DNA of 64,000 bases. Source: CAVPCY01 sp963770765. Lineage in GTDB: Bacteria > Actinomycetota > Coriobacteriia > Anaerosomatales > PHET01. Both the position numbers and the translations under genes were made by a program. The notes below the pieces were generated by a model. It was not told the origin of the DNA, made no database searches, and worked only from the letters and a program-made list of their open reading frames with translations. The stretch lies in the NCBI GenBank assembly GCA_963770765.1, contig CAVYQS010000012.1, positions 186,001 through 250,000 of the forward strand, written 5' to 3'. Below, piece after piece: positions 27,443 to 35,938 of the stretch. The stretch's first letter is position 1. Every line of letters starts with the position of its first letter.

Positions 27443-28847
27443 GGGGTGTCACGACTCCCTCCACGACGGCCTCGAGCCCCATCACCCTCGAAGCCTTCAC
27501 GAGAAGAGTATCCCCGGCGCCGAGAAGGTCGTCGAGCACCTCCACCGCTTCGTCCACGGTCGCGCACGGTCGGATCCTGTCGGCGTCCATACCCTGCGCA
27601 CGCGCTCCGTCAGCGATGCGACGTGCACGCTCACCTACCGTGACGAGCACGTCGATGGCTGACCGAGCGACGTGCTCGCCCAGATGGAAGTGAGCGAGTT
27701 CCGACAAGGAACCGAGCTCGGCCATGTCACCGAGAACCGCGACACGCCGGCCTTGCGTCACTATTGCCGCGAGCGTGTCTACGGCGGCGTTCATGGTCGA
27801 CGGATTCGCGTTGTAGGCGTCGTTGATCACCGTCATCCCGCTTGCCGTCACGAACGTCTGCATCCGCATCGCGCTCGTCGGAGCAGCCGCGAGGCCGGCC
27901 GCGATCGCATCGAGCGGCACCGCGAGCCGCATGGCGACCGAAGCTGCTGCCAGTGCGTTGTACACATTGTGTCTTCCGGGCACCGGCAGCGACACGTCCA
28001 TGTCGCCCTGGGGCGTCACAAGGACGAACGACGGCCGGCTCATCTCGTCGAGCACGATGTCTCGAGCGTGGACGTCGCTCTCGAGCGAGACCCCATACGT
28101 GATCACCGGAGCTTGGGCGAGCTGAGCCAACTGGGCCGAGAAGCCATCGTCGCCGTTGAGGAACACCGTTCCGTCGGCGGGGATGGCGGCGACGAGTTCC
28201 CCCTTGGCGGTCGCAATCGCTTCTTGGGACCCGAGGAGTTCGATGTGGGCGGTGCCCACGTTCGTGACGAGCCCGAAACCGGGTCGCGCGATCTCGCAGA
28301 GTCGCGCGATCTGCCCGGACCCCCTCATCCCCATCTCGACGACGAGAACGTCGCAGTCGCTGCCCGCGCCGAGGAGGGTGAGCGGGACTCCCAACTCGTT
28401 GTTTCGATTGCCCGCGGTCGCCACCGTCCGCAAGGTGCCCGATAGCGCAGCGGTGATGAAGTCCTTGGTCGTCGTCTTGCCGCTCGACCCCGTCACCCCC
28501 ACCACCGAGCATCGCAGGCGGGACCGATGCCACGCGGCGATGGACTGCAATGCGACCACGGCATCCGGGACATGCAAGACCGACGCACCGCTGTGGGCCG
28601 CAGCGACGATCAGGTCGGCCATATCGGACACGGGGCGCGTCACGACAAGCAGTCGTGCTCCGGCCGACAAGGCATCGTGTAGGTAGTCATGGCCGTCCGC
28701 ACGCTCACCCGCGAGCGCAAGGAACGCACCCAGGGGTTGGACCTCGCGCGAGTCGATCGACAGCCCGGTGATCATCGCGTCCGAGTCGCCGACGAGGATC
28801 TCTCCACCCGTCACAACGCCGAGTGTCTCGACAGACGCCCTCAGCAT
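27432..28847 (-). CDS. murF: UDP-MurNAc-tripeptide-D-Ala-D-Ala ligase
   Basis: Completes the pentapeptide by adding D-Ala-D-Ala. The 471-residue protein has the Mur-ligase ATP loop GSSGKTTTKD, EMGMRGSGQI and NDAYNANPSTM, the MurF signature. It overlaps murE by seven and mraY by eleven bases. Confidence 0.96.
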   Translation of the reverse strand: MLRASVETLGVVTGGEILVGDSDAMITGLSIDSREVQPLGAFLALAGERADGHDYLHDALSAGARLLVVTRPVSDMADLIVAAAHSGASVLHVPDAVVALQSIAAWHRSRLRCSVVGVTGSSGKTTTKDFITAALSGTLRTVATAGNRNNELGVPLTLLGAGSDCDVLVVEMGMRGSGQIARLCEIARPGFGLVTNVGTAHIELLGSQEAIATAKGELVAAIPADGTVFLNGDDGFSAQLAQLAQAPVITYGVSLESDVHARDIVLDEMSRPSFVLVTPQGDMDVSLPVPGRHNVYNALAAASVAMRLAVPLDAIAAGLAAAPTSAMRMQTFVTASGMTVINDAYNANPSTMNAAVDTLAAIVTQGRRVAVLGDMAELGSLSELAHFHLGEHVARSAIDVLVTVGERARRIADGARAQGMDADRIRPCATVDEAVEVLDDLLGAGDTLLVKASRVMGLEAVVEGVVTPRVH

Positions 28848-30271
28848 CGGGCCAACACCTCCCTCGCGACCTCGCGGTCGTCGAAGTGCACCGTGCGGTC
28901 GGCGAAGATCTGGTAGTCCTCGTGTCCCTTGCCAGCGATCAGAACGCTGTCACCCTCTCGGGCCGACGCGATCGCGCTCTCGATGGCATGGCGCCTGTCC
29001 ACGATCACATCGTACGGCGTGACACTGCTGCGCAAGCCGTCCTCGATCTGCAGGATGATGCCGACCGGATCTTCGGAACGCGGATTGTCGCTCGTGATGA
29101 TCGCGCGATCCGCAGCGGTGGCGGCATGGCCCATCAGGGGCCGTTTCTCCGGGTCGCGGTCACCGCCGCACCCGAAGACGACCGCCACCTTACCTTTGGT
29201 GACCTCGCGTACGGCCGCGATGGCCTTCTTGAGGGAGTCCGGAGTGTGAGCATAGTCCACGATCACCGAGAAGCCCTGGCCGCACTCGATGCGCTCGAGC
29301 CTCCCAGGCACCTGCGGAGCGGCCTCAAGGCCGCTCACGATGGTCGGTAGATCGATGCCCAGCGAAAGCGCGCAGCCGGCCGCCACGAGCGCATTGCTGA
29401 CGTTGAACGCGCCTGCGAGCGGCAGCGACACGCTCGACTCGCCGGCGGGCGTGTGAAGCACGAACCGAGCGCCGGAGGCGGTCAGTACCTCATCGCTCGC
29501 GCGCACGTGGGCATCGCTGACGCGGCCGACCGTGAGACACACACCGACCTCGTTCGCTATTCCGACGCCGAAGGGGTCGTCGATGTTGACCACGCACGAC
29601 TCGCACTCCAGATCGGTGAACAGACGCTTCTTGACTGAGAAGTACTCCTCCAGAGTGTGGTGGAAGTCCAAGTGATCCTGCGTCAGGTTGGTGAACGCAC
29701 CTACCGAGAAGCGAAGCGCGTCCACCCTGTGCAGGTCGATCGCGTGACTGGACACCTCCATCGAGACCGCACTGACACCCGACTCTCGCATCTCTGCAAG
29801 CAGTGCCTGGACGTCTGCGGACTCAGGCGTGGTTCTTCCGGATGTCCTGCGCTCATCGGCAACCCGCGTTTCGACCGTGCCGATGAGGCCGGTGACGTGA
29901 CCCGCCTCACGCAGGATCGAATCGAGCAGGTAGGTGGTCGTGGTCTTACCGTTGGTGCCCGTGATACCGATCACCTCGAGCGCCTCGCTCGGGCGATCGA
30001 AGAACTCGGCTGAAGCGTAGGCTAACGCGATCCGGGTGTCGTCGACCACGAACTGCGGAACCTCGATCGGGAGTTCTCGCTCAACGACCAGAGCGACGGC
30101 GCCGCGGTCGACCGCCTCAGCGGCGAAGCTGTGTCCATCGTGAGCGAACCCGGATATGCAGAAGAAGGCGTCGCCCTGGTTCGCGCGATCAGACCGGTAG
30201 GCGACCCCCGAAACCACCGTGTCCGCTGTCGTGACCGGTCGGGCACCCACGCGCGCCAGTATGTCGATCAT
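28841..30271 (-). CDS. murE: UDP-MurNAc-tripeptide synthetase, meso-DAP type
   Basis: Adds the third residue of the stem peptide. The 476-residue protein has ATP loop TGTNGKTTTT (about 104-113), the carbamylated-lysine region and the motif DNPR (395-398) of enzymes specific for meso-diaminopimelate, so this organism should have a DAP-type wall. I chose the ATG at 30271; an upstream TTG (30307) in the same frame is possible. The 56 bases up to ftsI hold no terminator. Confidence 0.95.
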   Translation of the reverse strand: MIDILARVGARPVTTADTVVSGVAYRSDRANQGDAFFCISGFAHDGHSFAAEAVDRGAVALVVERELPIEVPQFVVDDTRIALAYASAEFFDRPSEALEVIGITGTNGKTTTTYLLDSILREAGHVTGLIGTVETRVADERRTSGRTTPESADVQALLAEMRESGVSAVSMEVSSHAIDLHRVDALRFSVGAFTNLTQDHLDFHHTLEEYFSVKKRLFTDLECESCVVNIDDPFGVGIANEVGVCLTVGRVSDAHVRASDEVLTASGARFVLHTPAGESSVSLPLAGAFNVSNALVAAGCALSLGIDLPTIVSGLEAAPQVPGRLERIECGQGFSVIVDYAHTPDSLKKAIAAVREVTKGKVAVVFGCGGDRDPEKRPLMGHAATAADRAIITSDNPRSEDPVGIILQIEDGLRSSVTPYDVIVDRRHAIESAIASAREGDSVLIAGKGHEDYQIFADRTVHFDDREVAREVLARC

Positions 30272-30327
30272 CCGCTTCAGTGTCGTGCGCTCCCCTCGTG
30301 TGGACAATCGAGCGATTCTAGCACCCG

Positions 30328-32103
30328 TCAGTCTCGGACGCCCTCGTCCGACACCGGACCGACATCTGCACTGGAGTCCTTCGCCTTCGACGGCGTGTCA
30401 TCCGATTCCGCAGTGGCAGTAGACGGCGGGATCTTGAGGTGGGACACCGTGAACGCCGAGAGCCTTGAGAACGTCGGGGCGGCAACGGTCCCTCCGTAGA
30501 TCGCGTTGCGCGGCTCGTCGATCGTCACGCAGACCACGACTTGGGGGTCTTCCGCGGGAAGATAGCCGATGAACGACGCGACGTATTTGCCGCCGGCATA
30601 GCCGCGACCGCCCGGTTCCGCCTTCTGTGCGGTGCCGGTCTTCCCCGCCACGGTGTAGCCGGCGACCTTCGCTGACTTGCCCGTGCCCTCCGTGACCACC
30701 TCTTCGAGCATCTGGGTGACGGAGCTTGCGGTCTTCTCGCTGATCGCACGCTTGGTCGGCCATGCGGTCTGCAGCTCGGGCATCTGAGGCACATCCAACA
30801 GGAAATGCGGCGTGGAGAGCTCTCCGCCGTTGGCGATGGCGCCGATCGCTCTGACAAGCTGCAACGGCGTCATCGAAACGCCTTGTCCGAACGGGATGTT
30901 GCCGATCGAGGAAGCAGACCACTGCTCGACGGGCGGGAGCCAGCCTTTCGCCTCGCCCGGGAAGTCCACTCCCGTTCTCTCGGTGAGACCGAAGGCCGAG
31001 AACGACTCGTAGAGGCCTTCTTCACCGAGTTTGAGTCCGAGCTTGACCGTGCCCACGTTGCTGGAGTTCGTCACGATCTTGGTGAGCGACCACCGGACTG
31101 CTCCCCGACCGTGAGACTCATGGATCGTGCGACCGCCCACCCTGATGGTGGACGGCAGCGAGAACTTGGACTTGGGCGTGTAGAGCCCCCGCTCGATCAC
31201 GGCGGAGGCAGTGAGACACTTGAGCGTCGAACCCGGTTCGTAGGCGTCGGTTATCGGCTTGTTCCGGATGTTCTTGGCCTTGGCCTTGCCGTACTCGTTG
31301 GGGTTGAAGCCGGGAGAGGTCGCCATCGCGTAGATCTCGCCGTTCCTGGGGTTCATGATGACGACCGACCCGCTCTTGGCGTTCCACTTCCTGACGGCCT
31401 TGGTGATCTCCACCTGCGCCTCGTACTGGATGTCCTTGTCGATGGTGAGCACGATGTCACTACCGTGCACCGGATCGATGGCCTTCTGGATGCCTCCGGG
31501 TATCGGGCGGCCCTGTGGATCGCGCTCCCCCAGGACAACCCCGGGCGTCCCTCCCAGCACGTCATCGTACTGGGACTCGATTCCGGCCAGACCGGAGTCT
31601 TCCATCCCCACGAAACCGATCACCTGCGACGCGAGTTCTCCGGAAGGATAGAGCCGCTGGAAGTCGTCCAAGTAGCCGATACCATCGAGATCGAGCTGCT
31701 CAAGGGCGGTCGCGCGACTCATGTCGACCTTGCGTTCGATGTAGACGAATCCGCCACCTCGCTGCAGCTTCTCAAGGTAGGTCGCCTCTTCGCCACCGAG
31801 CGTGACCGCAAGAGCCTTCGCCGTGCCGGGCTTGTCGGCGATCTGGTTGGGAGACGCGAACACCGTGCGAGCGGCCATACTCACGGCGAGCGGCTCGCCC
31901 TCACGGTCGTAGATGGTACCGCGGCGAGGCGGCAGTTCGATATCCCGGAGTCGCTGCGCCGTGGCCTTGCGGGTCAGAGCGGGCGCTGACACGACCTGGA
32001 CCCACATCAGCCGGCCCGCGACGATGAGGAATCCCAGCAAGAACACCGCGAGAAGGAGTGCGTGGCGGCTGTTGTCCTTGCGCCGCGGCCTCCCCTTCCT
32101 CAC
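30328..32103 (-). CDS. ftsI: Septal class B penicillin-binding protein FtsI
   Basis: Septal transpeptidase working with FtsW. The 591-residue protein has a basic cytoplasmic start, one membrane helix (about 14-37), the dimerisation region with RGTIYDREG and a transpeptidase domain with STLK (Ser292, Lys295), SSN (347-349) and KTG (488-490). No PASTA domains follow; the tail is Ser/Asp-rich. GTG at 32103 has AAGGGA upstream. Confidence 0.96.
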   Translation of the reverse strand: MRKGRPRRKDNSRHALLLAVFLLGFLIVAGRLMWVQVVSAPALTRKATAQRLRDIELPPRRGTIYDREGEPLAVSMAARTVFASPNQIADKPGTAKALAVTLGGEEATYLEKLQRGGGFVYIERKVDMSRATALEQLDLDGIGYLDDFQRLYPSGELASQVIGFVGMEDSGLAGIESQYDDVLGGTPGVVLGERDPQGRPIPGGIQKAIDPVHGSDIVLTIDKDIQYEAQVEITKAVRKWNAKSGSVVIMNPRNGEIYAMATSPGFNPNEYGKAKAKNIRNKPITDAYEPGSTLKCLTASAVIERGLYTPKSKFSLPSTIRVGGRTIHESHGRGAVRWSLTKIVTNSSNVGTVKLGLKLGEEGLYESFSAFGLTERTGVDFPGEAKGWLPPVEQWSASSIGNIPFGQGVSMTPLQLVRAIGAIANGGELSTPHFLLDVPQMPELQTAWPTKRAISEKTASSVTQMLEEVVTEGTGKSAKVAGYTVAGKTGTAQKAEPGGRGYAGGKYVASFIGYLPAEDPQVVVCVTIDEPRNAIYGGTVAAPTFSRLSAFTVSHLKIPPSTATAESDDTPSKAKDSSADVGPVSDEGVRD

Positions 32104-32128
32104 GCGCTGGTCCCTTCCCCTTGAGCGA

Positions 32129-32683
32129 TCACCTTGCTGCGCTGAGCCCGACGTCGCCGACGAGAAGCACCTGCGCCTCTCCGGCGGTGAGGTCCATCAC
32201 GTTGGCGATGAGCGCGCCGATACCGGCGGGCGCCGGCTCCGACACAGGACGGCCCGACTCCGAAACGGAGACAGCCGTCGCCCTCGTGGGTGCCTGCAGG
32301 TCAAGATAGGTCACCTTGCGGGCGGGAGCCATCTTCATCGCTTCGCCGGCTATCGCGCGAATACGCGAAGGCGATCCGAGTGCGCTCTGGCGCACCTCGA
32401 GCATGTCGCCCTCATAGCGTTCGGACTTGATGTCGGTGCGCAGCCTGCTGGCCTCCATCGATGCCTCCGCGGCCTGCACCGACAGCCACACCCGGCCTAT
32501 CCCGAGAACGGACACGACGAGGGCCAGCAAGGCGAAGGTTCGGAATGCCGAACGGGCGGCCTCCACACGTGCCGCGGGAGAGCAGGCGCGAGATGACCGC
32601 TTGACAGCGGGACGCACGACGGCCAGCCGCGGGGTGCGAGCACGGGCAGGAGTCGGCTCACGCCGCAGTGCCGGAACCCCCAT
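32129..32683 (-). CDS. ftsL: FtsL-like divisome protein
   Basis: A 184-residue bitopic protein in the fixed position between rsmH and ftsI. It has an Arg/Pro-rich cytoplasmic part of about 48 residues, one membrane helix (about 49-69) and a short coiled-coil segment (EASMEASRLRTDIKSERYE) followed by a low-complexity tail longer than in most FtsL. Sequence identity in this family is weak, so the call rests on topology and position. Confidence 0.8.
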   Translation of the reverse strand: MGVPALRREPTPARARTPRLAVVRPAVKRSSRACSPAARVEAARSAFRTFALLALVVSVLGIGRVWLSVQAAEASMEASRLRTDIKSERYEGDMLEVRQSALGSPSRIRAIAGEAMKMAPARKVTYLDLQAPTRATAVSVSESGRPVSEPAPAGIGALIANVMDLTAGEAQVLLVGDVGLSAAR

Positions 32684-32725
32684 GCCCTCACCTCATCCCA
32701 CTCATGACATCGCCGGACCTGATGG

Positions 32726-33676
32726 TCATATCTTCTCTGCGACCCGCAGCTTGGCGCTGCGGGACCGCGCATTCTGTTCGATCTCCTGTGCGCTCGGCAC
32801 GATCGCTCTTCGCGTCAGGATGCGGAGTATCGGCTCGCTCTGACACACGCACACCGGAAGGTCCGGTGGGCACGTGCACCCCTGGGAGTTCTCCGAGAAG
32901 ACGCGCTTGACGATCTTGTCCTCGAGCGAGTGGTAGCTGATGACTGCCACGCGGCCGTGCGGTGCAAGCCACCTCACGGCAGCCTCGAGCCCGCGCGCCA
33001 GCTCGTCGAGCTCACCGTTGACCTCGATACGCAGGGCCTGGAAGGTCTTCTTCGCAGGGTGTCCCCCGCTCCGACGCGCCGATGCCGGAATCGCCGCCTT
33101 GATCACCTCGACGAGTTCACCGGTGGTCTCGATGGGTCGGCGGGCCCGCGCTGATGTGATGAAGGCTGCGATGCGCGAGGCCCACCGTTCCTCACCGAAT
33201 TCGCGGATGATCCGGGTGAGGTCTGCTTCATCGTAGGTTGCGATGACCTCTGCTGCGGTGAGTCTCTGATGACCCGGGTCCATCCGCATGTCCAACGGGG
33301 CGTCGGCCTTGAAGGAGAAGCCCCGCTCGGCAACGTCGAGTTGTGGAGACGACACGCCGAGATCGAAAAGGAAACCGTCGACGTACGGGATCTTCGCCTC
33401 GACAAGCAGGTCGTCGAGGTCCCCGAAGTTGCCCTTGAGCAGGACCGTCTTCACGAGAAGTTCTTGCTGGCCGAGGCGTAGTGTGACTGCTGCTGCGTCG
33501 AGTGCTGCGTCATCTTGATCGATGCCCACGAGAATCCCCGAGGGCGCAATGAGGTCTACAAGCCGTTTCGCGTGTCCTGCCCCGCCTAAGGTGCAATCGA
33601 CGATGATCGAACCGGGGTGCGGTGATAGGTGCTGCGTGACCTCGGCCAGCAAAACTGGGGTGTGCCGATATTCCAT
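32726..33676 (-). CDS. rsmH: 16S rRNA m4C1402 methyltransferase RsmH (MraW)
   Basis: SAM-dependent N4-methylation of C1402 in 16S rRNA. The 316-residue protein has HTPVLLAEV at its start, DCTLGGAGHA, the FDLGVSSPQLD motif and GGHPAKKTFQALR. A TTG six bases upstream is an equally possible start. Second gene of the dcw cluster. Confidence 0.96.
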   Translation of the reverse strand: MEYRHTPVLLAEVTQHLSPHPGSIIVDCTLGGAGHAKRLVDLIAPSGILVGIDQDDAALDAAAVTLRLGQQELLVKTVLLKGNFGDLDDLLVEAKIPYVDGFLFDLGVSSPQLDVAERGFSFKADAPLDMRMDPGHQRLTAAEVIATYDEADLTRIIREFGEERWASRIAAFITSARARRPIETTGELVEVIKAAIPASARRSGGHPAKKTFQALRIEVNGELDELARGLEAAVRWLAPHGRVAVISYHSLEDKIVKRVFSENSQGCTCPPDLPVCVCQSEPILRILTRRAIVPSAQEIEQNARSRSAKLRVAEKI

Positions 33677-33685
33677 TGTCAATGC

Positions 33686-34117
33686 CTAGAGCAGGCCGAT
33701 TTCGGCAAGCTCCTCCGCGAGGGACTCGATACTCTCGCCGCCTGCGCGATACGTGCTCCACGCCGCCGAGTCCCAGATCTCGATGCGGTTGCCGTTGCCG
33801 GTCACCGCGACATCCTTGGAAAGGCCGGCGTACTCGCGAAGATTCGCAGGCAGTGAGACCCTCCCAGCCGAGTCAAGCTCCGTCTCGACCGCACCTGTGG
33901 TGAAGAATCGACGGACCTTGCGCATGCTGGGCTTGAAGTCCTCGCGGGCGATGAGTTCGGCCACGAATCGGTTGTACTCGTCGGCCGGATAGATGTAGAG
34001 GCAGTCGTCAAGACCCTGCGCGACGACGATCTTGCCCGTCATCTGCGCACGGAACTTGGCCGGCAGGGAGACACGCCCCTTGGCGTCCAGCGTGTGCTGG
34101 TGATCGCCGAGAAACAC
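33686..34117 (-). CDS. mraZ: Transcriptional regulator MraZ
   Basis: DNA-binding regulator that represses its own dcw operon. Two AbrB-like repeats are visible, each with a DxxGRVSLP motif (LDAKGRVSLPAKFR and LDSAGRVSLPANLR). With GTG at 34117 the protein is 143 residues, the family's normal length, and begins VFLGDHQHTLD; an open frame upstream to 34465 has no similarity. It is the first gene of the cluster, with an operator-like repeat 77-101 bases ahead. Confidence 0.94.
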   Translation of the reverse strand: MFLGDHQHTLDAKGRVSLPAKFRAQMTGKIVVAQGLDDCLYIYPADEYNRFVAELIAREDFKPSMRKVRRFFTTGAVETELDSAGRVSLPANLREYAGLSKDVAVTGNGNRIEIWDSAAWSTYRAGGESIESLAEELAEIGLL

Positions 34118-34186
34118 CCCCGCACCCCTTCTCTTCCGCCCGAACTGAGGACGCCCCCCTCGCGGTGACCCCTCCTTGCAAGTAGG

Positions 34187-34215
34187 ACTGTATGCCACTT
34201 CATCCCACATTGCAA
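34187..34215 (-). promoter_or_regulatory. Promoter of the mraZ/dcw cluster
   Basis: On the minus strand TTGCAA (34210-34215) and TACAGT (34187-34192) are separated by exactly 17 bases, a good vegetative sigma factor promoter. Transcription would start near 34180, leaving a leader of about 65 bases before the mraZ GTG. Confidence 0.65.
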
Positions 34216-34218
34216 CAC
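34194..34218 (-). promoter_or_regulatory. Three direct MraZ-box-like repeats
   Basis: On the minus strand GTGTT, GTGGG and GTGGC begin exactly ten bases apart (34214-34218, 34204-34208, 34194-34198), with five-base spacers. E. coli MraZ binds three TGGG-type repeats with the same period. The boxes overlap the -35 and spacer of the promoter, the position expected for autorepression. Confidence 0.6.
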
Positions 34219-34399
34219 TCTCATGGGAATTCATCACACCAAGGCGACACTTGCCGCCACTTCTTCTTCTCGAGCCCGCATCGATCGAATCCCGCAGAGG
34301 GTCGTTCGAACCATTTGCGGAGCAGACACGTCCTAGTGTGTGAGGGACCGAGATCCGCATTGACAGGTGAACAAGATGGGGCGCCATGAGGCGGTACCA

Positions 34400-34429
34400 T
34401 TGCCCAGCGGGAGCCAGTGCGGGTAGACT
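34400..34429 (+). promoter_or_regulatory. Probable promoter of the small membrane protein gene
   Basis: TTGCCC (34400-34405) and TAGACT (34424-34429) with an 18-base spacer lie 40 bases before the ATG at 34469. The -10 is a good match, the -35 is moderate. Confidence 0.4.
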
Positions 34430-34468
34430 TAGGGGAAATGAACCGCTTTCCGGAGGTGAAGGCACCGT

Positions 34469-34609
34469 ATGACCGCTAATTGGCCTGCGTCAGTCGTCTG
34501 GGTACTCGTGCTCGCGTTCTTCGTGGTGGTCGCCATCGGCATTGCGCTGGGCGCCTACGCGGCGAACAACCTCAAGAAGCGTGAGGTCGAGGAGAAGCCG
34601 ACAGTCTAG
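34469..34609 (+). CDS. Small single-pass membrane protein, 46 residues
   Basis: An open frame of 46 codons with GGAGGTGAAGG upstream. The product has a short polar start (MTANWP), one hydrophobic helix (about residues 8-30) and a charged tail NNLKKREVEEKP, a clean bitopic topology. A strong ribosome binding site, an upstream promoter and a hairpin after the stop make it a credible gene. No family is recognised. Confidence 0.65.
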   Translation: MTANWPASVVWVLVLAFFVVVAIGIALGAYAANNLKKREVEEKPTV

Positions 34610-34637
34610 GAACCTCTCCCACGAAGAGATCGGCACA

Positions 34638-34673
34638 CAAGACGCCCCATTGCGTTCGCAACGGGGCGTCTTG
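34638..34673 (+). terminator. Rho-independent-like terminator after the small gene
   Basis: CAAGACGCCCC at 34638-34648 and its complement at 34663-34673 form the base of a 16-bp stem with one mismatch and a four-base GTTC loop. The sequence CCTGTTT follows. It may be partial, allowing read-through into the DUF4349 gene. Confidence 0.6.
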
Positions 34674-34715
34674 CCTGTTTCGGGGCACGACGCAGAGAGA
34701 CAGGAGACGTCCACG

Positions 34716-35726
34716 ATGACTACGAAAGCGAAGGCCGCCGGGATCGCCGCGCTCGTGATCACAGGTGCGGCGCTCGTCGCGTTCGGCACCTATGCGATCG
34801 CGATGACGACCATGGGGGCGAACCGCGACGTGGCGACCGGTGTTTCGGCCGGGTATCAGAAGTACGCGTCCGTCGCACCGGCACCCGGTGACGGCGTTGC
34901 TGTCCAAGCAGAAGGTTCTCCACAGTATGGCGCGGTGGCTGAGGGCGCCGTGACAGCCGACTCGGCAGGCACCCCTTCCGAGTCACTGGTCATCCGCAAC
35001 TCCCAGGTCGAAGTCCGAGTCGACGACGTCGACACCGCCCTTGTCTCGCTGCGGACAGTGGTCGCTTCAGCGGGGGGAGAGATCGCTCAGATGACCGTGT
35101 CACGAGGTGGCGACGTACTCGTCGCCGATGGTGCAGCCGCGAACGCCCCGACCGGGCCTGCGTACGCCAGTGTCACGATACGAGTCCCGGCCCCCAAGCT
35201 CATCCAGCTCGAGGAGCACGTGGCAGAGCTCGGCACCGTCCTCTCACAGTCGGCGAGTGCCGACGACGTCACGGAGGCCGCGATCGACCTGGAGGCGCGC
35301 CTGAAGAACCTGCGTGCCGAAGAGGCGCGCCTGCGCAGCTTCTTGGATCGGACGACGGATGTGAGCGAGCTACTCGAAGTGGAGCGCGAACTCGCGCGTG
35401 TCCGCGGTGAGATCGAGTCAATGGATGCGCAGCTGACATACCTCGAGCGACAGGCCGCGCTCGCAACCCTCACCGTCGCACTGTCGGAGCCTGGCCCCGT
35501 CGCCGCGTCGAGCGGCATCTCGTGGGCTCTTCGCGCGGCCCTCGCCCGCGGAATCGCAGTCGCCGCCGCCATGATCACAGGACTCGTCACGATCGCGGTG
35601 CCAGTGGCCCTCATCGGAGTGATTGCGCTGCTCGTGGTTGTCCCGGTGCACATCATCAGAAAGCGACGCACCGCGACGCGGCAGCAGACGACGAGTCAGT
35701 CAGAGAACGGAGGGGCCCAGGCGTGA
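34716..35726 (+). CDS. DUF4349 domain-containing membrane protein
   Basis: A 336-residue protein of the DUF4349 family. It has an N-terminal membrane helix (about 8-30), an extracytoplasmic DUF4349 domain (about 88-265: IRNSQVEVRVDDVDTAL, SVTIRVPAPKL, DVTEAAIDLEARLKNL), a coiled coil around 190-235 and a C-terminal helix (about 275-312) followed by a basic tail. ATG at 34716 has AGGAGA. Function is unknown; the family is envelope-anchored. Confidence 0.85.
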   Translation: MTTKAKAAGIAALVITGAALVAFGTYAIAMTTMGANRDVATGVSAGYQKYASVAPAPGDGVAVQAEGSPQYGAVAEGAVTADSAGTPSESLVIRNSQVEVRVDDVDTALVSLRTVVASAGGEIAQMTVSRGGDVLVADGAAANAPTGPAYASVTIRVPAPKLIQLEEHVAELGTVLSQSASADDVTEAAIDLEARLKNLRAEEARLRSFLDRTTDVSELLEVERELARVRGEIESMDAQLTYLERQAALATLTVALSEPGPVAASSGISWALRAALARGIAVAAAMITGLVTIAVPVALIGVIALLVVVPVHIIRKRRTATRQQTTSQSENGGAQA

Positions 35727-35935
35727 TTCCCCGACCCCGATTCACCCTGCCGATCTGGGCTGCACTGGCGATCGCCGGTGCAGCCTATCTCGCCCGGAGC
35801 TACCTCTGGAAAGCCGGTGACCTCAGACCCGAGCTGCCACAGGATGCGATAGCGCTCGTGGCGTTCGTCACCGGCATCGCATTCGTCGCATGGGCTCGCG
35901 CCAACAGCAGCGGCGGCGGGCCGGACGACAGGTAG
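35723..35935 (+). CDS. Small membrane protein, 70 residues
   Basis: GTG start at 35723 overlaps the stop of the DUF4349 gene as GTGA, indicating translational coupling. The product has two hydrophobic stretches (about 8-23 and 42-57) separated by a polar segment. No family recognised; it probably works with the DUF4349 protein. Confidence 0.6.
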   Translation: MIPRPRFTLPIWAALAIAGAAYLARSYLWKAGDLRPELPQDAIALVAFVTGIAFVAWARANSSGGGPDDR

Positions 35936-35938
35936 CGG

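Larger units (their letters stand above)
34118..34468. other. Divergent intergenic region between mraZ and a small membrane gene
   Basis: About 350 bases without a gene. It contains the dcw promoter and MraZ-box repeats (34187-34218) on the minus strand and a probable promoter for the plus-strand small gene (34400-34429). I see nothing recognisable in 34219-34399 apart from an isolated TTGACA without a -10 partner. Confidence 0.7.

Noticed and set aside
34360..34388. TTGACA hexamer upstream of the small plus-strand gene
   Set aside because: Perfect -35, but the sequence 16-19 bases downstream (GCCATG region) is not a -10; the TTGCCC/TAGACT pair nearer the gene is better.
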